From: Streblospio benedicti
Lineage: Eukaryota; Annelida; Polychaeta; Spionida; Spionidae
Assembly (NCBI GenBank): GCA_019095985.1
Contig: CM032660.1
Location: 48,215,866 to 48,279,865 of the forward strand
DNA length: 64,000 nucleotides
Direction: 5' to 3'
Shown: positions 36,081 through 47,900 of the stretch, piece by piece
How positions within the stretch are numbered: position 1 is the first letter of the stretch
Layout: each line of letters opens with the position of its first letter
The notes under the pieces: model-generated
Databases searched by the model: none
Told to the model about the DNA's origin: nothing
What the model saw: the letters and a program-made list of their open reading frames with translations, nothing else
Made by a program: the position numbers and the translations under genes

Positions 36081-36747
36081 CAGGGCTCTACGTTAAGGAT
36101 TGTCATGTTGTCCTGGACAACCATTTTTAAAATCAGGACAACCAAAAGTTGGTGGGTGGTTGTCCTCTGTGCCACCTAAATTGAATCGAGATTTTTTTCC
36201 ATTCCCGACATATCAAGTAACATTTGCATTTTCATGTCTTTCCAAAATTATCTGTAACATTCTACGTAGTTTCAAAACTTTCAGCACTCGTATGGTATGG
36301 TTTTCTATTGACAAAAATTCATTAAAATGCTTAAATTTTCATTCCTATAAATATTATCTGGCTTTTGTTTCAAGGTTGGAGGAGTTTCAAAAATAATTTG
36401 TGTGAAAATATTACAACATAACCTGAGCTTTTCAGATGATGAAATTTTGAATCGTACAATAGACATGCGGATAAACATCGACTTGCATATTTAATGAATG
36501 CGATGCAATTTTTTATTTTTGTATAAAATTTGTTCACGAGAGAAGATTCATATATGTGTACAAATATTTTTTTAAACATTTTGATTGATATAATAATAAA
36601 TTAAGCTATGTAATTTAAGACGCTATGTCTCTATACCATAAACAGAGCGCAAAAATAAGGACAACCTCATGTTAAGTTAGGACAACCAAAAATTGAATGC
36701 TGGTTGTCCTGTGGGCAATCTCTCGCCAGAGTTAACGTAGAGCCCTG
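36081..36747. mobile_element. hAT-like non-autonomous element, CAGGGCTCTACGTTAA ends
   Basis: Left end CAGGGCTCTACGTTAA, right end TTAACGTAGAGCCCTG. Just inside each end the words GGACAACC and GGTTGTCC recur in inverted order. The 667-base element carries no transposase; its core is AT-rich. CAGGGCTC ends followed by TTAA and GGTTGTCC-type words resemble hAT MITEs common in aquatic animals (from knowledge of the family). Flanks are TA-rich, so the 8-bp duplication cannot be read with certainty. Confidence 0.8.
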
Positions 36748-36749
36748 TA

Positions 36750-37850
36750 TATAGATACTATACAATGACATTAAAACGTATGTTACAATATCAAAAAAGA
36801 AAAGGAAAGGTAATTCAAAATTGATGATTATTAATCTTGCGGCACTTAAATAAAATACTGATGGGCGCCCCAGGACTTCCTGTTTATAAAATCAAAATTG
36901 CAAGTTTTAAAGTGTCCTTTACCAAAATTAGATTTCAGTTTCAGTTGATAACCCTAACTCTGCACTAAAATGGGAACATTGGGAAGAGATGGGCAGAAAA
37001 AAAATGTTTTAAAAATAGAAGATGGCAAAAAATTTCTTTGACTTACGAGAAAAAATCATTTGCACCAAGGTGACTTTTACCCCAAGCGTCATTCAGTCTA
37101 AAAGGTCTCTTCATGATCATATATAGATGAGCCAAAAGACATCAATAGGTGGTCGATGCCCAATCACTGCATGTCTTCTCTACGACAGACGAGAGCTGTC
37201 TCTTGGCAAATCACACTGGAATAGAGTTCTCGTATTTCTTGTACGGATATATTATAGTTCCGTGTTGACAGTGTTTGAAATCCCAGGATGTTAGAGATAC
37301 ACTTTGAGTTATTTTTTTATTGTGATTAGTAGTGACTATTATAAAGAAATTCGTTTGCAGACATTATAAATAAACAAAGTGGTGGATAGATTCAGCAATG
37401 AATTTATAAAGCATTGCTTTACATAATTGACATGATCTCCGTTTTAAAGGAAATTATGAATCCTTAAATCTTGCACTTTATAGTCTGCATAGGTGGAATA
37501 ACCAAGCGTAGAGCATGTCAGATTAAAAAAAAAACAATAAGAAAAAATTAGCAATAATTATTGCAATAATTCCTTTAATGTTGCATGTTTTATTGGGTGA
37601 TAATCACAATGACCACAATAACATTGATTAAAATGTAACAATGTGTCTCTATCCAGGAGATAGCAAGACCGAAAAACAGTACATTGATGACCATCATTGA
37701 GAAATGAAACATATTTTAAATGGAATAATCTATTTTGTTGGCTTAAATATTTTGTTAGGTAACTCAGAACCGTCACAACATGACACTAGAACTTCATCTG
37801 CTTTTAACTTATCACAAGCCTATGAAAAACTCCTCATGTAATGAAGATAA
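36750..37850. other. Upstream spacer of microprotein gene 3
   Basis: AT-rich, with no supported gene. A TATAAAT at 37856-37862 lies 40 bases before the ATG of microprotein 3 and could be its core promoter, giving a leader of only about ten bases. Confidence 0.35.
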
Positions 37851-37895
37851 ACCATTATAAATACTAAGCCTACCGTATCACCGACACAGGCGACA

Positions 37896-38162
37896 ATGGC
37901 AGACATGCATGGCGGGAAAATACTACTTATCGTCTCTGCAGTACTCGGAGGATTAGTCGTAATCATGGGAGCAATATACGCGTATATTTACTATACGAAG
38001 ATTAAGCCGAGAAGGCGACCAGCCTTGGAAGAAAATACACCCTGCAACCCGAGTTCAACCTCTGGGATAGCCACGGACAAAGAGAGGGCGAGGGTGTTCC
38101 ACCCTTTCCTTATATTTAACTATGCTTTGAAGGTTAAAAGGGCCAACGCTGGTGGAGAATAA
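37896..38162 (+). CDS. Single-pass membrane microprotein, paralogue 3
   Basis: 88 residues in one exon. The second Met, at 37905, aligns with the start of paralogue 2 (MH-G), so the true start may be there, giving 85 residues. Span: ILLIVSAVLGGLVVIMGAIYA; then AIYAYIYYTKIKPRRRP, identical to paralogue 2; a Ser/Thr/Pro linker; and a tail ARVFHPFLIFNYALKVKR, matching the other at FHPFLI-x2-YA-x-K-x-KR. Predicted topology is N-outside with a basic cytosolic tail. No signal peptide is separate from the span. The family is not recognised. It could be a regulator or subunit of a larger membrane complex, as many such microproteins are, but nothing in the sequence shows a partner. Confidence 0.75.
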   Translation: MADMHGGKILLIVSAVLGGLVVIMGAIYAYIYYTKIKPRRRPALEENTPCNPSSTSGIATDKERARVFHPFLIFNYALKVKRANAGGE

Positions 38163-39210
38163 TTGAATTAATTGAATATAGCACCTATGATTGATATGTA
38201 TTAAGGATGTTTTACATATTGAAGAATTATTTTACATTCTTTAGGCTTTCTTTTGATTATACTCTCCGTATTTTTTAATTGTTTACAAGCAAAAGGGGGA
38301 GAGAAAAACAGCTATCACAATGGTGGTCACGTAAAAACAGTAATACAGCTCTGTAATACTAATTTCTAAAAAATGTCTTGGTTTTTCTCTCGCAAATCTA
38401 TCAAGTCTGTTCATATGCTTCTTTGAAGTTGGAAACATGGGTTCATCTCAGCCTGGCTTACGATTTATGGACAATAACTAATAACTATGTCACATTTAAA
38501 TGAATTATGAAAGACGCGTTTTTGTGATCAAAATGTAATTTTCAGTAAAGCCGCAGTCTGACAGTCACGAATGTATATCCAGAATATTTTCACTATTAGT
38601 TACGACATGGTAAAATACAATTAGAAAGGTTATTATACCTTTTTAAAATGTCTGTGATGAGAATACTTGCCAATTAAAAATCATCACAACACAACAAATG
38701 ATGTGGCTTCAACTTTCGAGAATGTCTGATCATAGCCTAACATAATTGGCTTGCTCATCTACATGTTATCAACAGGAACCGTACTAATGTACGCCAAATT
38801 AGCCCTTTATGTCAGATTTTTACAAAAGAAATAAGAAGATATGGTATGTTTAGCTTCTGTGTGATGCAGATGTAGCATCCCATAATGTGTAAATACATGT
38901 ATGCTTGTTAATTTTAATCTGAATCACAGGCACCGGCAGTATAATTTGTGGACCTGTTGAGACTATTGGGCGGATTTGAATGGATTAAAAAATATAATTG
39001 CTTTTTTTTTCATAGTGTTATATTCTACTGACATGTTTTGAGATCCACATACAGTGACGGATCCGGATGTGTTTGATTTTAAAAGTAGTTGCAATCGTTT
39101 GTAAATCTCTTATTTTTGTATATGAAATATCCTTTATATGTGTTTAGACAAATCATAATATATACATTGAATATGCGATACTCTCTAGTATATTTACAAG
39201 CAAAGTGCAT
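38163..39210. other. Intergenic, with shared GTCTGACAGTCACGAATG motif
   Basis: AT-rich, no gene supported. At 38546-38580 lies a copy of a short motif, AAGCCGCAGTCTGACAGTCA followed by CGAATGT, which recurs at 46253, 53315 and 57797. Confidence 0.5.
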
Positions 39211-39658
39211 AGGCAGATCCAAGTTATTGGAAAAAGGGGGGCGCAAAACGTAAGGAAAAGCGGGGAGGGGGCACTTAGGAAACGGTCATAAATAACGATA
39301 CGGGGGGGGGGGGCGGTCCATTTTTTGGGGCTTGAAGAAAAAGTTAACTGACCCCCCATCAACATTTTAAAAAGTTGAGTGACCCCCCCACCTGATAAAG
39401 AAAGTCCTCTATATAGTCATTGTATTGCTAAAAGAAAATATTTGAAAAAATATACCGTAACATGATAAAAAAGTTCAGCGACCCTCCCAAAAGGAATCCG
39501 AAAAGTTGGACAACCCCCCACCTTTTTAGACGACCCCCCCGGTATCATTATTTATGATCGTTCCCTTATGGGATTTCATGAAAAACCCTTTGAAAAGAAG
39601 TATTTTGGTGGGAAAGTGGGGGGGGGGGGGGTCCCTCTGCGCCCTTTGGATCTGCCTA
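39211..39658. mobile_element. GGCAGATCC MITE, copy 4, split by a nested element
   Basis: Left end AGGCAGATCCAAGTTATTGG, right end CCCTTTGGATCTGCCTA. Compared with the copy at 50403, the order GCACTTA...GGGATTTCATG is interrupted by the C-rich element at 39278-39565. Confidence 0.75.
39278..39565. mobile_element. C-rich GACCCCCC element nested in a MITE
   Basis: Inverted ends: GGAAACGGTCATAAATAACG on the left and TATTTATGATCGTTCCC on the right, each followed inward by G or C runs. TTA flanks both sides as a likely 3-bp duplication. The interior has GACCCCCC blocks like those at 2385, 3340 and 56945, which suggests these blocks belong to one family. Confidence 0.7.
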
Positions 39659-39659
39659 T

Positions 39660-41390
39660 AAAGTGACTCCATTGATGACATGACTGTGTGAAATGTCACT
39701 ACTTAAGGAATTACTATACATCTATAGGTTTCCGAAAAAGTCAGCTGATCATGGTTTTCTGATATAATGCAAATATTCAATTGTAAATGCCAGAAATTAC
39801 GGTATATTTATTTCTTATGTCCGAATTACGCAATGAACGACCTTTTCACATGAACTTACCACAGGCGTTGATGCCAACTTTATCATTTATTCAGGGTTTA
39901 TAGACCAATGCATGGCTTTATCTAACCATTTGCAAAATTTGCAGACTGATGGTTTTTACCTTTTGAGCCCTCGTCTGTCAGTAACGAGAAAGTGCACCGT
40001 CATGTGCTTAATGCTCTGAATTGGAAAAAATACAAAAAAAACACCACCCCCCCAAAAAACACAAAAAACAAAAAACAAAAACAAAACAAAAAACAAAACA
40101 AACCCAAACACATGGAGTTCGTAATGGGTGGGTCGGGTGGAATTAATCCATCTGTGAGATGTCTAAGTGTCAATTAACAATGGTTTAACTATCACAACTG
40201 TATTCGGTGTCAATATTGGAGACTGTCTGACTCAGGCCAACGTCCCACCGATGAAAAAGCTTGTCTCAACACCCGAATTGTGATTGCTTTCTGAAAATGC
40301 AATGCTTATGCATGCAGATAGCGCGAGAAGAGTTGTCAATTCTGATATTGTTATCAACTAATTTGAATGTTCACATTACTTGGTGTATACTTTGTCTGAT
40401 GCTAGATCATTTGAGCGTACGAATGTAAAGTTGTTGTAGCTGTTTTAGGCAATTGCAGTTCTTGCCAAAAACGGAACAGAAGCGCATGGACATACATCAT
40501 TAGAACACTGACTGTCCAGAATGGCCCCAATCCGGTTCCGTTCTGTCTAATCAAGATGAACTGAAAACGTTTCTTTGGAATCAGAACTAACGCCTCAAAT
40601 CTGCTTCACGGTAGCGTTCACAAATGTTGACAATATAATTTCTGCTTCGTGTCATCGTGTCATTTAATATTCAATATTTAGCTTTCAAATCAAGTTATTA
40701 TGTGGACAATGTCTTAATTTTCTATTAAACCAGTCAACTATTGTTAAAATCAAAATAAATGACTCGAATTGGTAAACACATCACTATCAATTCTATTATT
40801 ATATAATCAATTACATGTTTCTTAATTACCTATTTCTAAGAAAAGTGTTATGACGCAGGTACATTTACAATTTAATTAATTTTATTTAATCTATTGGCGA
40901 CATTTCCCCAATGCAAAGAATTGACGTAAATTATCCGCATATCTTTACCTACCGTCATATCTTGTTTCTGTTCTTTATATTATATCAGCTCGAAAGTAAG
41001 TTTTGCGCAATAAAGGGAGTCCTTGAAGTTCAGGTTGTGTTTCTGCCACCCACTCTGGAATCCCATCCAATGGAAGATCCAGGTAGGAATGAACTAACAG
41101 GTCCAGTTTGCCAAAGGTTAAATACCCTCTAGAGAGGTCAATAGAATTTGCATGGAATAATGCAAGCAGACACATTTGATTCTGCTTCTTTTAGCTAGTT
41201 GTAATCTTGGTATTCCGTAATCTTGCATCTCTTATCTAAATTATATCATTAGATAAAAATAAATGTTCACGTTTCACAATTTGGTCCGCTAGTTATATGT
41301 ATATACGCATATATGTATTAACCTGATACAAAAAACAACAAGTTAAGGGTTCCAGGACGGAAAAAAACGAAAAAAACAAAAACAAAACAA
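39660..41390. other. Intergenic, A/C-rich low complexity
   Basis: A/C homopolymer-rich patches at 40028-40110 and 41360-41392. No gene supported. Confidence 0.4.
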
Positions 41391-41393
41391 ACA

Positions 41394-41652
41394 TCATTTT
41401 GTATTCTGTTGTTCTGTCTATGCTATCATAATCTCCAAACACATAAAAATGGTCAAGATTTGTTCTAAAAAGGTTTTATTTACGCTTTTCGGCTCTACAG
41501 AGCCCTAATCATAACAATGCCAACGTATATTGTTATGATTAGGGCTCTGTAGAGCCGAAAAGCGTAAATAAAACCGTTTAGAACAAAGCTTGACCATTTT
41601 TATGTGTTTGGAGATTATGATAGCATAGACAGAACAACAGAATACAAAATGA
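41394..41652. repeat. Near-perfect 125-bp inverted repeat (hairpin) with 10-base loop
   Basis: Arms 41394-41518 and 41529-41652 are reverse complements with only about three differences; the spacer is GCCAACGTAT. Each arm carries GGCTCTACAGAGCC, itself a palindrome, with GAGCCGAAAAGCGTAAATAA on the right arm. The high arm identity implies recent origin or gene conversion. It could be a foldback element, an inverted duplication, or a transcribed hairpin source of small RNAs. The GGGCTCTGTAGAGCCGAAA part has the stem-II-plus-GAAA layout of hammerhead motifs at Penelope-like element ends, though the CTGANGA box is not intact. Confidence 0.85.
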
Positions 41653-41654
41653 GA

Positions 41655-43250
41655 CCATATGGTATGTATAGGATATAATACATGAAATTAGTAATAAAAC
41701 AAAGATCCTAGAATTAAAAATAATTCTGTCGACAATATTTGCATGCGCCAAAGGACCTATCTGCAAAAAACAACAAAAAAAACAAAAAACAAAAAAACAA
41801 AAAAAACAACAACAACAAACAAACAAACAAGCAAACAAAAAAAAACTGACGACTTTGTCAAAGATACAAAACCAAAACCAAAATACAATGGACCTTTATC
41901 CTTTCGCTCATCGGGGACCGAAGATTATTTAATTCTACACAGCAAGCTCTGCCACTCATAGCGAATAAAGCCCGAACTGTTGAGACCCAGCAACAAATTC
42001 TGGTTCATCACAGGGCCACTTGATAGTAAAAATGGAAATGCCTCGCTGAGTCTAGGAGTGTATTCAAACTTGGGATATACGAAATTATTTGATTTTGTTA
42101 AATATTAGGACGTACATAAACATTCTGGTTGAGGACCGCATGGACCCTACACCCGTTGAGAACAGAAAATGCAAGGTGATCTGAGAAAAAAAATGATTGA
42201 AGTCCTTTCTGGAAGTTGTCGGTTCATATTGTTCAATTTTATTTTGGTCCGCATAGACTGCCGACAAGATGAGTACCGAAACACACTCCTGCGACTGGTT
42301 CACATTCAATATTCGTGATAGCCTGACCATTACTTAAAAGGAAAGGATCGATGAGGGAAAAGTGGCACCAATAGTGTGGAGGAGGAGAACAGAGGACGTT
42401 AATGTTGGAGGGAGGTGTTTATTCTTCGTTTATCGACTACAGTGTCAGATTTGGTGGTCAAATACAAGTGGAAAGGTTCTAATTGATTTACATTTGTTTT
42501 GCAAGTGTGTCAAGAGTTTGGCTTTTGCTTTGATGAATAATTACTATGGCCAATTCTGATGTTTTATTTAAGCGCGTCCCAAGTGGAAAATAATCGACAT
42601 TCTGAAGGTCATGAAGGTGGCACATGAAAATGGAAAGAGATTCATGTCTAGTTATTTCAAACGTGATGTGTGTTGTAGTATGAGTGAAATGTTTACAGTC
42701 GATGGCGGGTCCAGGATTTCCTGCTACCGCTGGCCCAAACCTACAAAATAGGTTAGTGTCGCGAGACCCAACCGGTCCAAGAAATGGTAATTTGCGAGAA
42801 GCAAAATAGCCTGAATATTGATATTTATGTTTCATCCAGCAATGGAATAAAATAAAAATGCCAGCCTTCTTGCCTAATTTGAAATAATGATATGCATTCA
42901 AAATGGTGAAAGTTAGTATCTAAGTTACGTAGGTCAAGTAGAACAGAGCCGTTATTTAACAAAGATAACATGACTGGTATTAAGGTATCAGGGTATAATG
43001 GTAATGCCTAATGAATACATATTCCAATCTGCGTGTAAACTAGTATAAACTTAAAAAGCAAACATTCATCAATCTATCGAGTTGAAATAAGAAAACCGAA
43101 ATAGAATTGGTTGTTTTATTTTTATGCACTACAATGTAATTGACACTTGTAGTATTATATTGGATCCACCATTTAGATACTGTAACATTACTTTCTGGCA
43201 TTGCTGTCATGTGATCGCCTCCACCATGGCGGTCACGTGACAATCTAGGG
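41655..43250. other. Intergenic, nothing convincing
   Basis: A/C-rich low complexity at 41765-41845. The 137-codon minus frame at 42488-42901 has no coding signature beyond openness. Near 42700-42790, words such as GGCGGGTCCAGGATTTCC suggest a short dispersed repeat. Confidence 0.35.
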
Positions 43251-43261
43251 GTGTTCATTCG

Positions 43262-43302
43262 GCCTGAAGAAGTTCTTGTGACAAGAGCGAAAGCCTCGCC
43301 AA
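43262..43302 (+). ncRNA. Hammerhead-like motif, possible Penelope-like element end
   Basis: CTGAAGA is followed by a 7-bp stem (GTTCTTG, loop TGA, CAAGAGC) and then GAAA, the order of a hammerhead ribozyme core (CTGANGA, stem II, GAAA). Such motifs are known at the ends of Penelope-like retroelements. Stem III is not clear, so activity is unproven. No reverse transcriptase or GIY-YIG frame was found nearby, so this would be a solo end. Confidence 0.4.
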
Positions 43303-43309
43303 AATGTGA

Positions 43310-44910
43310 GCTTGATGGTTCATATTGGTATCTTAAAATTCTTGTTTATATTACGCTGGTAATTGAGAATTAGAATATGATATTTGATCCCAGACTGCAC
43401 ACAATGAAGGGGGAATTGGGAGCTTTTTGAAATGAAAAAATAACTCCACACTTTACATGTTACCGTCATTATAGTTGCCGGATATATTTGTGTGGGCTTT
43501 CGTTTTAACATAAGTACTATGTACCAACTATCCCATAAACATGGTGGTATAAAATGATTCATACTTCCCGTTGCAAGTGAACCGCAAGATAATGAATTCC
43601 AGTGAAATACTGTGGGGCCAAACGGAAAAGAAATTATTCCATTATTGGCTTTTATAATTCATCAAAATACATTCTCCTTAATGGACGATCATTTTCAACT
43701 TTGAGGGGTTTTCATGGTTTACTTCACAAGTTCGTGTTGTAGAGCCAACCATAAGTGCGTTGTAAGTAAATTATCAGTATTAGATCAGTATTGCATGAGT
43801 TGGACGTCCGGTAATGATCAGTGGAATGCCTGTGGTAGCTCAGCACTTTGATGAACGATCACCGATGTTCAACGAATATTTGTTGCTTTGTTCAACACCC
43901 ACGCACAAATTACATACAACCTCGAAATACTACAATACAGTTAGCACTAAATGCGCGTAGCTGGAGTTTTCAACAGTTCAAAACTTGGAATCACACACAT
44001 ACTCGATTTGGTGAACATTCGCGCAAAGCTAGGCAAGTTCCAACAGAGAGAATCTAATTAAAAAGCTAACTCACACACTTGCAAAATTAAACTTCAATTT
44101 AATGCGGGATTCAAGCGTCGATGTAGTAACTTTTATATAGCCGGGTGATGGCATATGTGTGATGTTCAATGGGTACGATATTTTAGTAACGTTTGCAGTA
44201 CATTTTTTACCCAAATTTCGTCGGAAATGAAATTTGAATAGTGTTCGGTTCCATAGTGTAAAAGATTCCAGCGAGTAACCAAGCCCACCTAGATTGGGTA
44301 TTATAGGGGTGGTTGTAATAGTGTAGTGGTCTTCACGGGACTCTACACTCTAGATGAAACATACGTGTCTCGGGTTCAAGTACAGAGCATGTACAAACGT
44401 GTATAGTAATAGGCTTAAAATATGCGAGTCCTCCTGCTACAAATATTATATCATATTCCATAGTGTTATTCCAGTAACACATCAACAGAGATTTATATAC
44501 ATCGCAGAGTTCCACCCACATTGGGAGTATAAAGTATTGTAACAAGACCCTGCCCCGTCGTAACTCTATAGCTCTGCTCCTCCAGCATATCTAACCAATA
44601 AATCTCACTCTGGATACGGCAGCGTCTACTAAGATAGTCGTTTGCAATGCAATACGTCTTTTGGTTTATCTGTCAATCATACTCCATAAAACACACACAC
44701 GCATTGACTAATGATTATAGGCTGTGGTACAACAATGCTATTAATAATGGCTTAGATCACACAGCAGACGAGAAAGATCAATGCCCTAACTCAATCACCA
44801 AAACTTACAGCCAACACAGTCAAGGTGGCAGTAGATTGACATAGGAGCATTAAGAGACACATCTCTGACAGCAATATCAAACTTCAAAGTTAATCCAGCA
44901 TTATTTCAAA
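43310..44910. promoter_or_regulatory. Region upstream of the globin gene
   Basis: No gene is supported. CCAATAAA at 44594 and a modestly GC-richer patch at 44550-44640 are the only promoter-like hints before exon 1a at 44917. No TATA box at a usual distance was seen. Confidence 0.25.
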
Positions 44911-44916
44911 GAAGAG

Positions 44917-47900
44917 ATGTCTTCTAAAAAAGCAAAGGCACAAAATGGCAAGATCAAAGACGAAGGCAGCAAAACGAATGAAAACGAAGAGGCAGAAGAT
45001 AAGCCAAAACCGCTACCGGTGTATTTCAAGGCGGACGGTAGGTTTGCATATGCTTTTTTGTAGCTTTTGATTGCAGAGTTTGCATTGTTGGGTGATGTTT
45101 GCACTGTAGAAAACGTGAGCTTTTTATGCTGCATTTGTATCCATGAAGAGTAAATAGCATGTTGTTTAACATGTGAAATTGCGTGGGATCATGTTCAAAT
45201 GTTGAAATCGTTTGTGTTGTACGAATGCGATCAACTGGCTTTAGGATATGAACAAGACTAGTGATTGTACATTGGAACCAGGAAAAATTGAGCAGTATTG
45301 GGGATTACTGGTTTAAAAAAAATGGCCAAACGCCCACTACCAGTTTATTTTGATGTAGCTGGTAAGTTACTTTTACTATATAAAGTTGATAAAATAATTT
45401 GATAAATCATATATGACCCTTGTTTTGTGTTGCAATAATTCAGGTTGACCAACTTTTATTTGGTGACAATGTTTATCAGTAATAAAAATGTTGTATGTGC
45501 TTCTACATGCAAAAATTACGGAAATCTCCACTGTACGTACATGTACATTGGAAAAAAATGCGTTGATTCCAAGAGCTCAACTATCTATCTATTCACACCA
45601 TCTTGATTTGAGGACACACATTATGAATTGTTAATCTTATTATGAAAGGAGGTACCAGGGCGGAAAAATTGTGATCGGTTCCCCATAATCAATGTTATTA
45701 ACTTATTAACTTTTCACAATGCCAATTACTTTAGTGACGTTCTGAACCTACAGTGTACACTGTGTATTAGTCATAATAACAGTGATGTAGGTGCAAACAA
45801 CTTAACACAGCTTTTAATAGTTCAGGTAAACTAGTCTAACATACAGTAGGATCCATCGTTATCGAACTCTGTGAATCCCAATTTATGTATAGTTAGAGCA
45901 ATACCCACAACAAATATGCACAAATCACTTTGAGAATTCCACATTTCGGATGGTACAATAACACAAAATCTACTCTCTTCACATTCAAGTAAACAAGTCT
46001 AACAATAGAAAATTTACAGACAGTTATATCATCATCTTTCTTTAAGTAAGTAGTGTCCGATGTGACTCAATTAACTTTGCCCTTCAATCGTCTCATGCCC
46101 AAGTACAATATACCAAAAGTCGTTGAACACTCAACGAACATTTGCTTTTATTTTTTACTTTCATATAATATAGATCATACAAATCATGTGTGATATGAGG
46201 TACATGTATGTTTTGTCCAAGGATGAAGATACATGTGATTCACCATAAGATCAGGTTTGACAGTCACGAATGTTATTGCCGACACTTTAGACTTTACAGG
46301 AATTGAGGAAACCACTGAGACACCTACCAGGTTTATTTTGGGCGCCATGTCCCTACCTAATGTGTTATGTTCAACTGTTCATAACCTACACAAATCAATG
46401 GAATATGCTTTTTATTATACACATGGTCTTTGTTAAGGAGGTGGTCATAATTGGAGGCTCGTCTGTATCAAGATTCCTATAATTATATAAGTAACACTTT
46501 ACAACGATACCTCTCACAGATTATGAGAGGAGTTCCAGAACCTTCAGCGAGCAGTTCGACTACGATGCCGCGAAGCATCTGGAGCTCAGCGCCAGAGACA
46601 AAGAGGTGATCCGCGAGACGTTTGCGGACATGCAGACCCACCTCATCGAGAGCGGCACCAAGGTCTTCATACAGATATTCAAGGTGGGTGGTGTTTTGCA
46701 ATATGATATTTCAGTGACATATTTAAATTTTCAGAAAAGCGCATGTGGAGTCTGAGGGTGGGGGTGGGGTTGCCAAGCCAGGAGCATAATTAGTAAGCGT
46801 GGATGAGTTTTCTAATATACAAACACTTATCACAAGTAGAGGAACTAACTCGTGGCTTGCTGGCGACAAGTGGAGATATCTCATGAAAGTATAAAATGTC
46901 AAAATTGACAGCAATTGCCAACAGTGAATGAAATAGTAAACACTTTGAAAGCTGGCTTCAATAGGTATAGGTATTTTGTATTCAGCGTAACTTTATTGAG
47001 ATAGCAAGAATGTCCGTATGGAAGCAAATAAGATGATCTTATGCTATTTACACCGGGGCTTTATATCCATGTAACTATCAGATTCTTGGTTCAGTAGCCC
47101 TATCTATTAAGACCAGGCATGCAACTGTCTTGAAATGGTCCTAATACAGAGGTATTAGGTGGTCACGTTATTCATGGTCATGATAGTCTCCTTATGAAAC
47201 CTCGGAATCATGACCGTAGAAATAATGTCTTTAAAGAAGTATTCTTAGCTGGTAGCTACACTGGTAATCTCTTTGCATTTGGTAATTTCCTCTGACGTAA
47301 TTCTGGAGTGAATCCTATTGGTTAAATGTTTGCTATCACGACTATAGATGACAATGACAAAAACGTATAAATATATTTTAACCCTAAAACAATCCATGGC
47401 ACATTTTCTTAGGTCAATGGTTTTCCAATAGGGGTTACAGCAAAATTGTAGCCCTCCTAAAGTCCGTGGTGCTATTATCCATACAATTCGTATACTCCAA
47501 TGATTTTGATTTTCGTTTATTGGATAAAGCATAACCTGTTGATTCAGACAACCCTCCACCACCTCGACCTGCCTCAATAGAGAGCCTATATCTCACGTGC
47601 ATGAAGGTTCATGGTGGCCTCCTTATGAATGTTAGGGGCCAAGATAAATGGTTTCAGTGGGGAGTCGCAATAGAAAGGTGGTCTTAATGGGGGGGGTCCA
47701 CTGTACCTGTATATAACATACCATGGACCTCAGCATCATGCGAGGGGGTAGTGGGTATATAATGGATATTACTTTGGTTTACAAAAACTATACCATACAG
47801 TATACAGTATGACTAGTCATATATACTGTATACTGTATGGTATAGTGTTTGTAATTCATAGTAGTGGACCATTATATACCCCCACCCCTCCTATGATGCT

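Noticed and set aside
42488-42901. 137-codon minus-strand frame
   Set aside because: No recognised domain, no partner exon, AT-rich codon use, and part overlaps repeat-like words (GGCGGGTCCAGGATTTCC).
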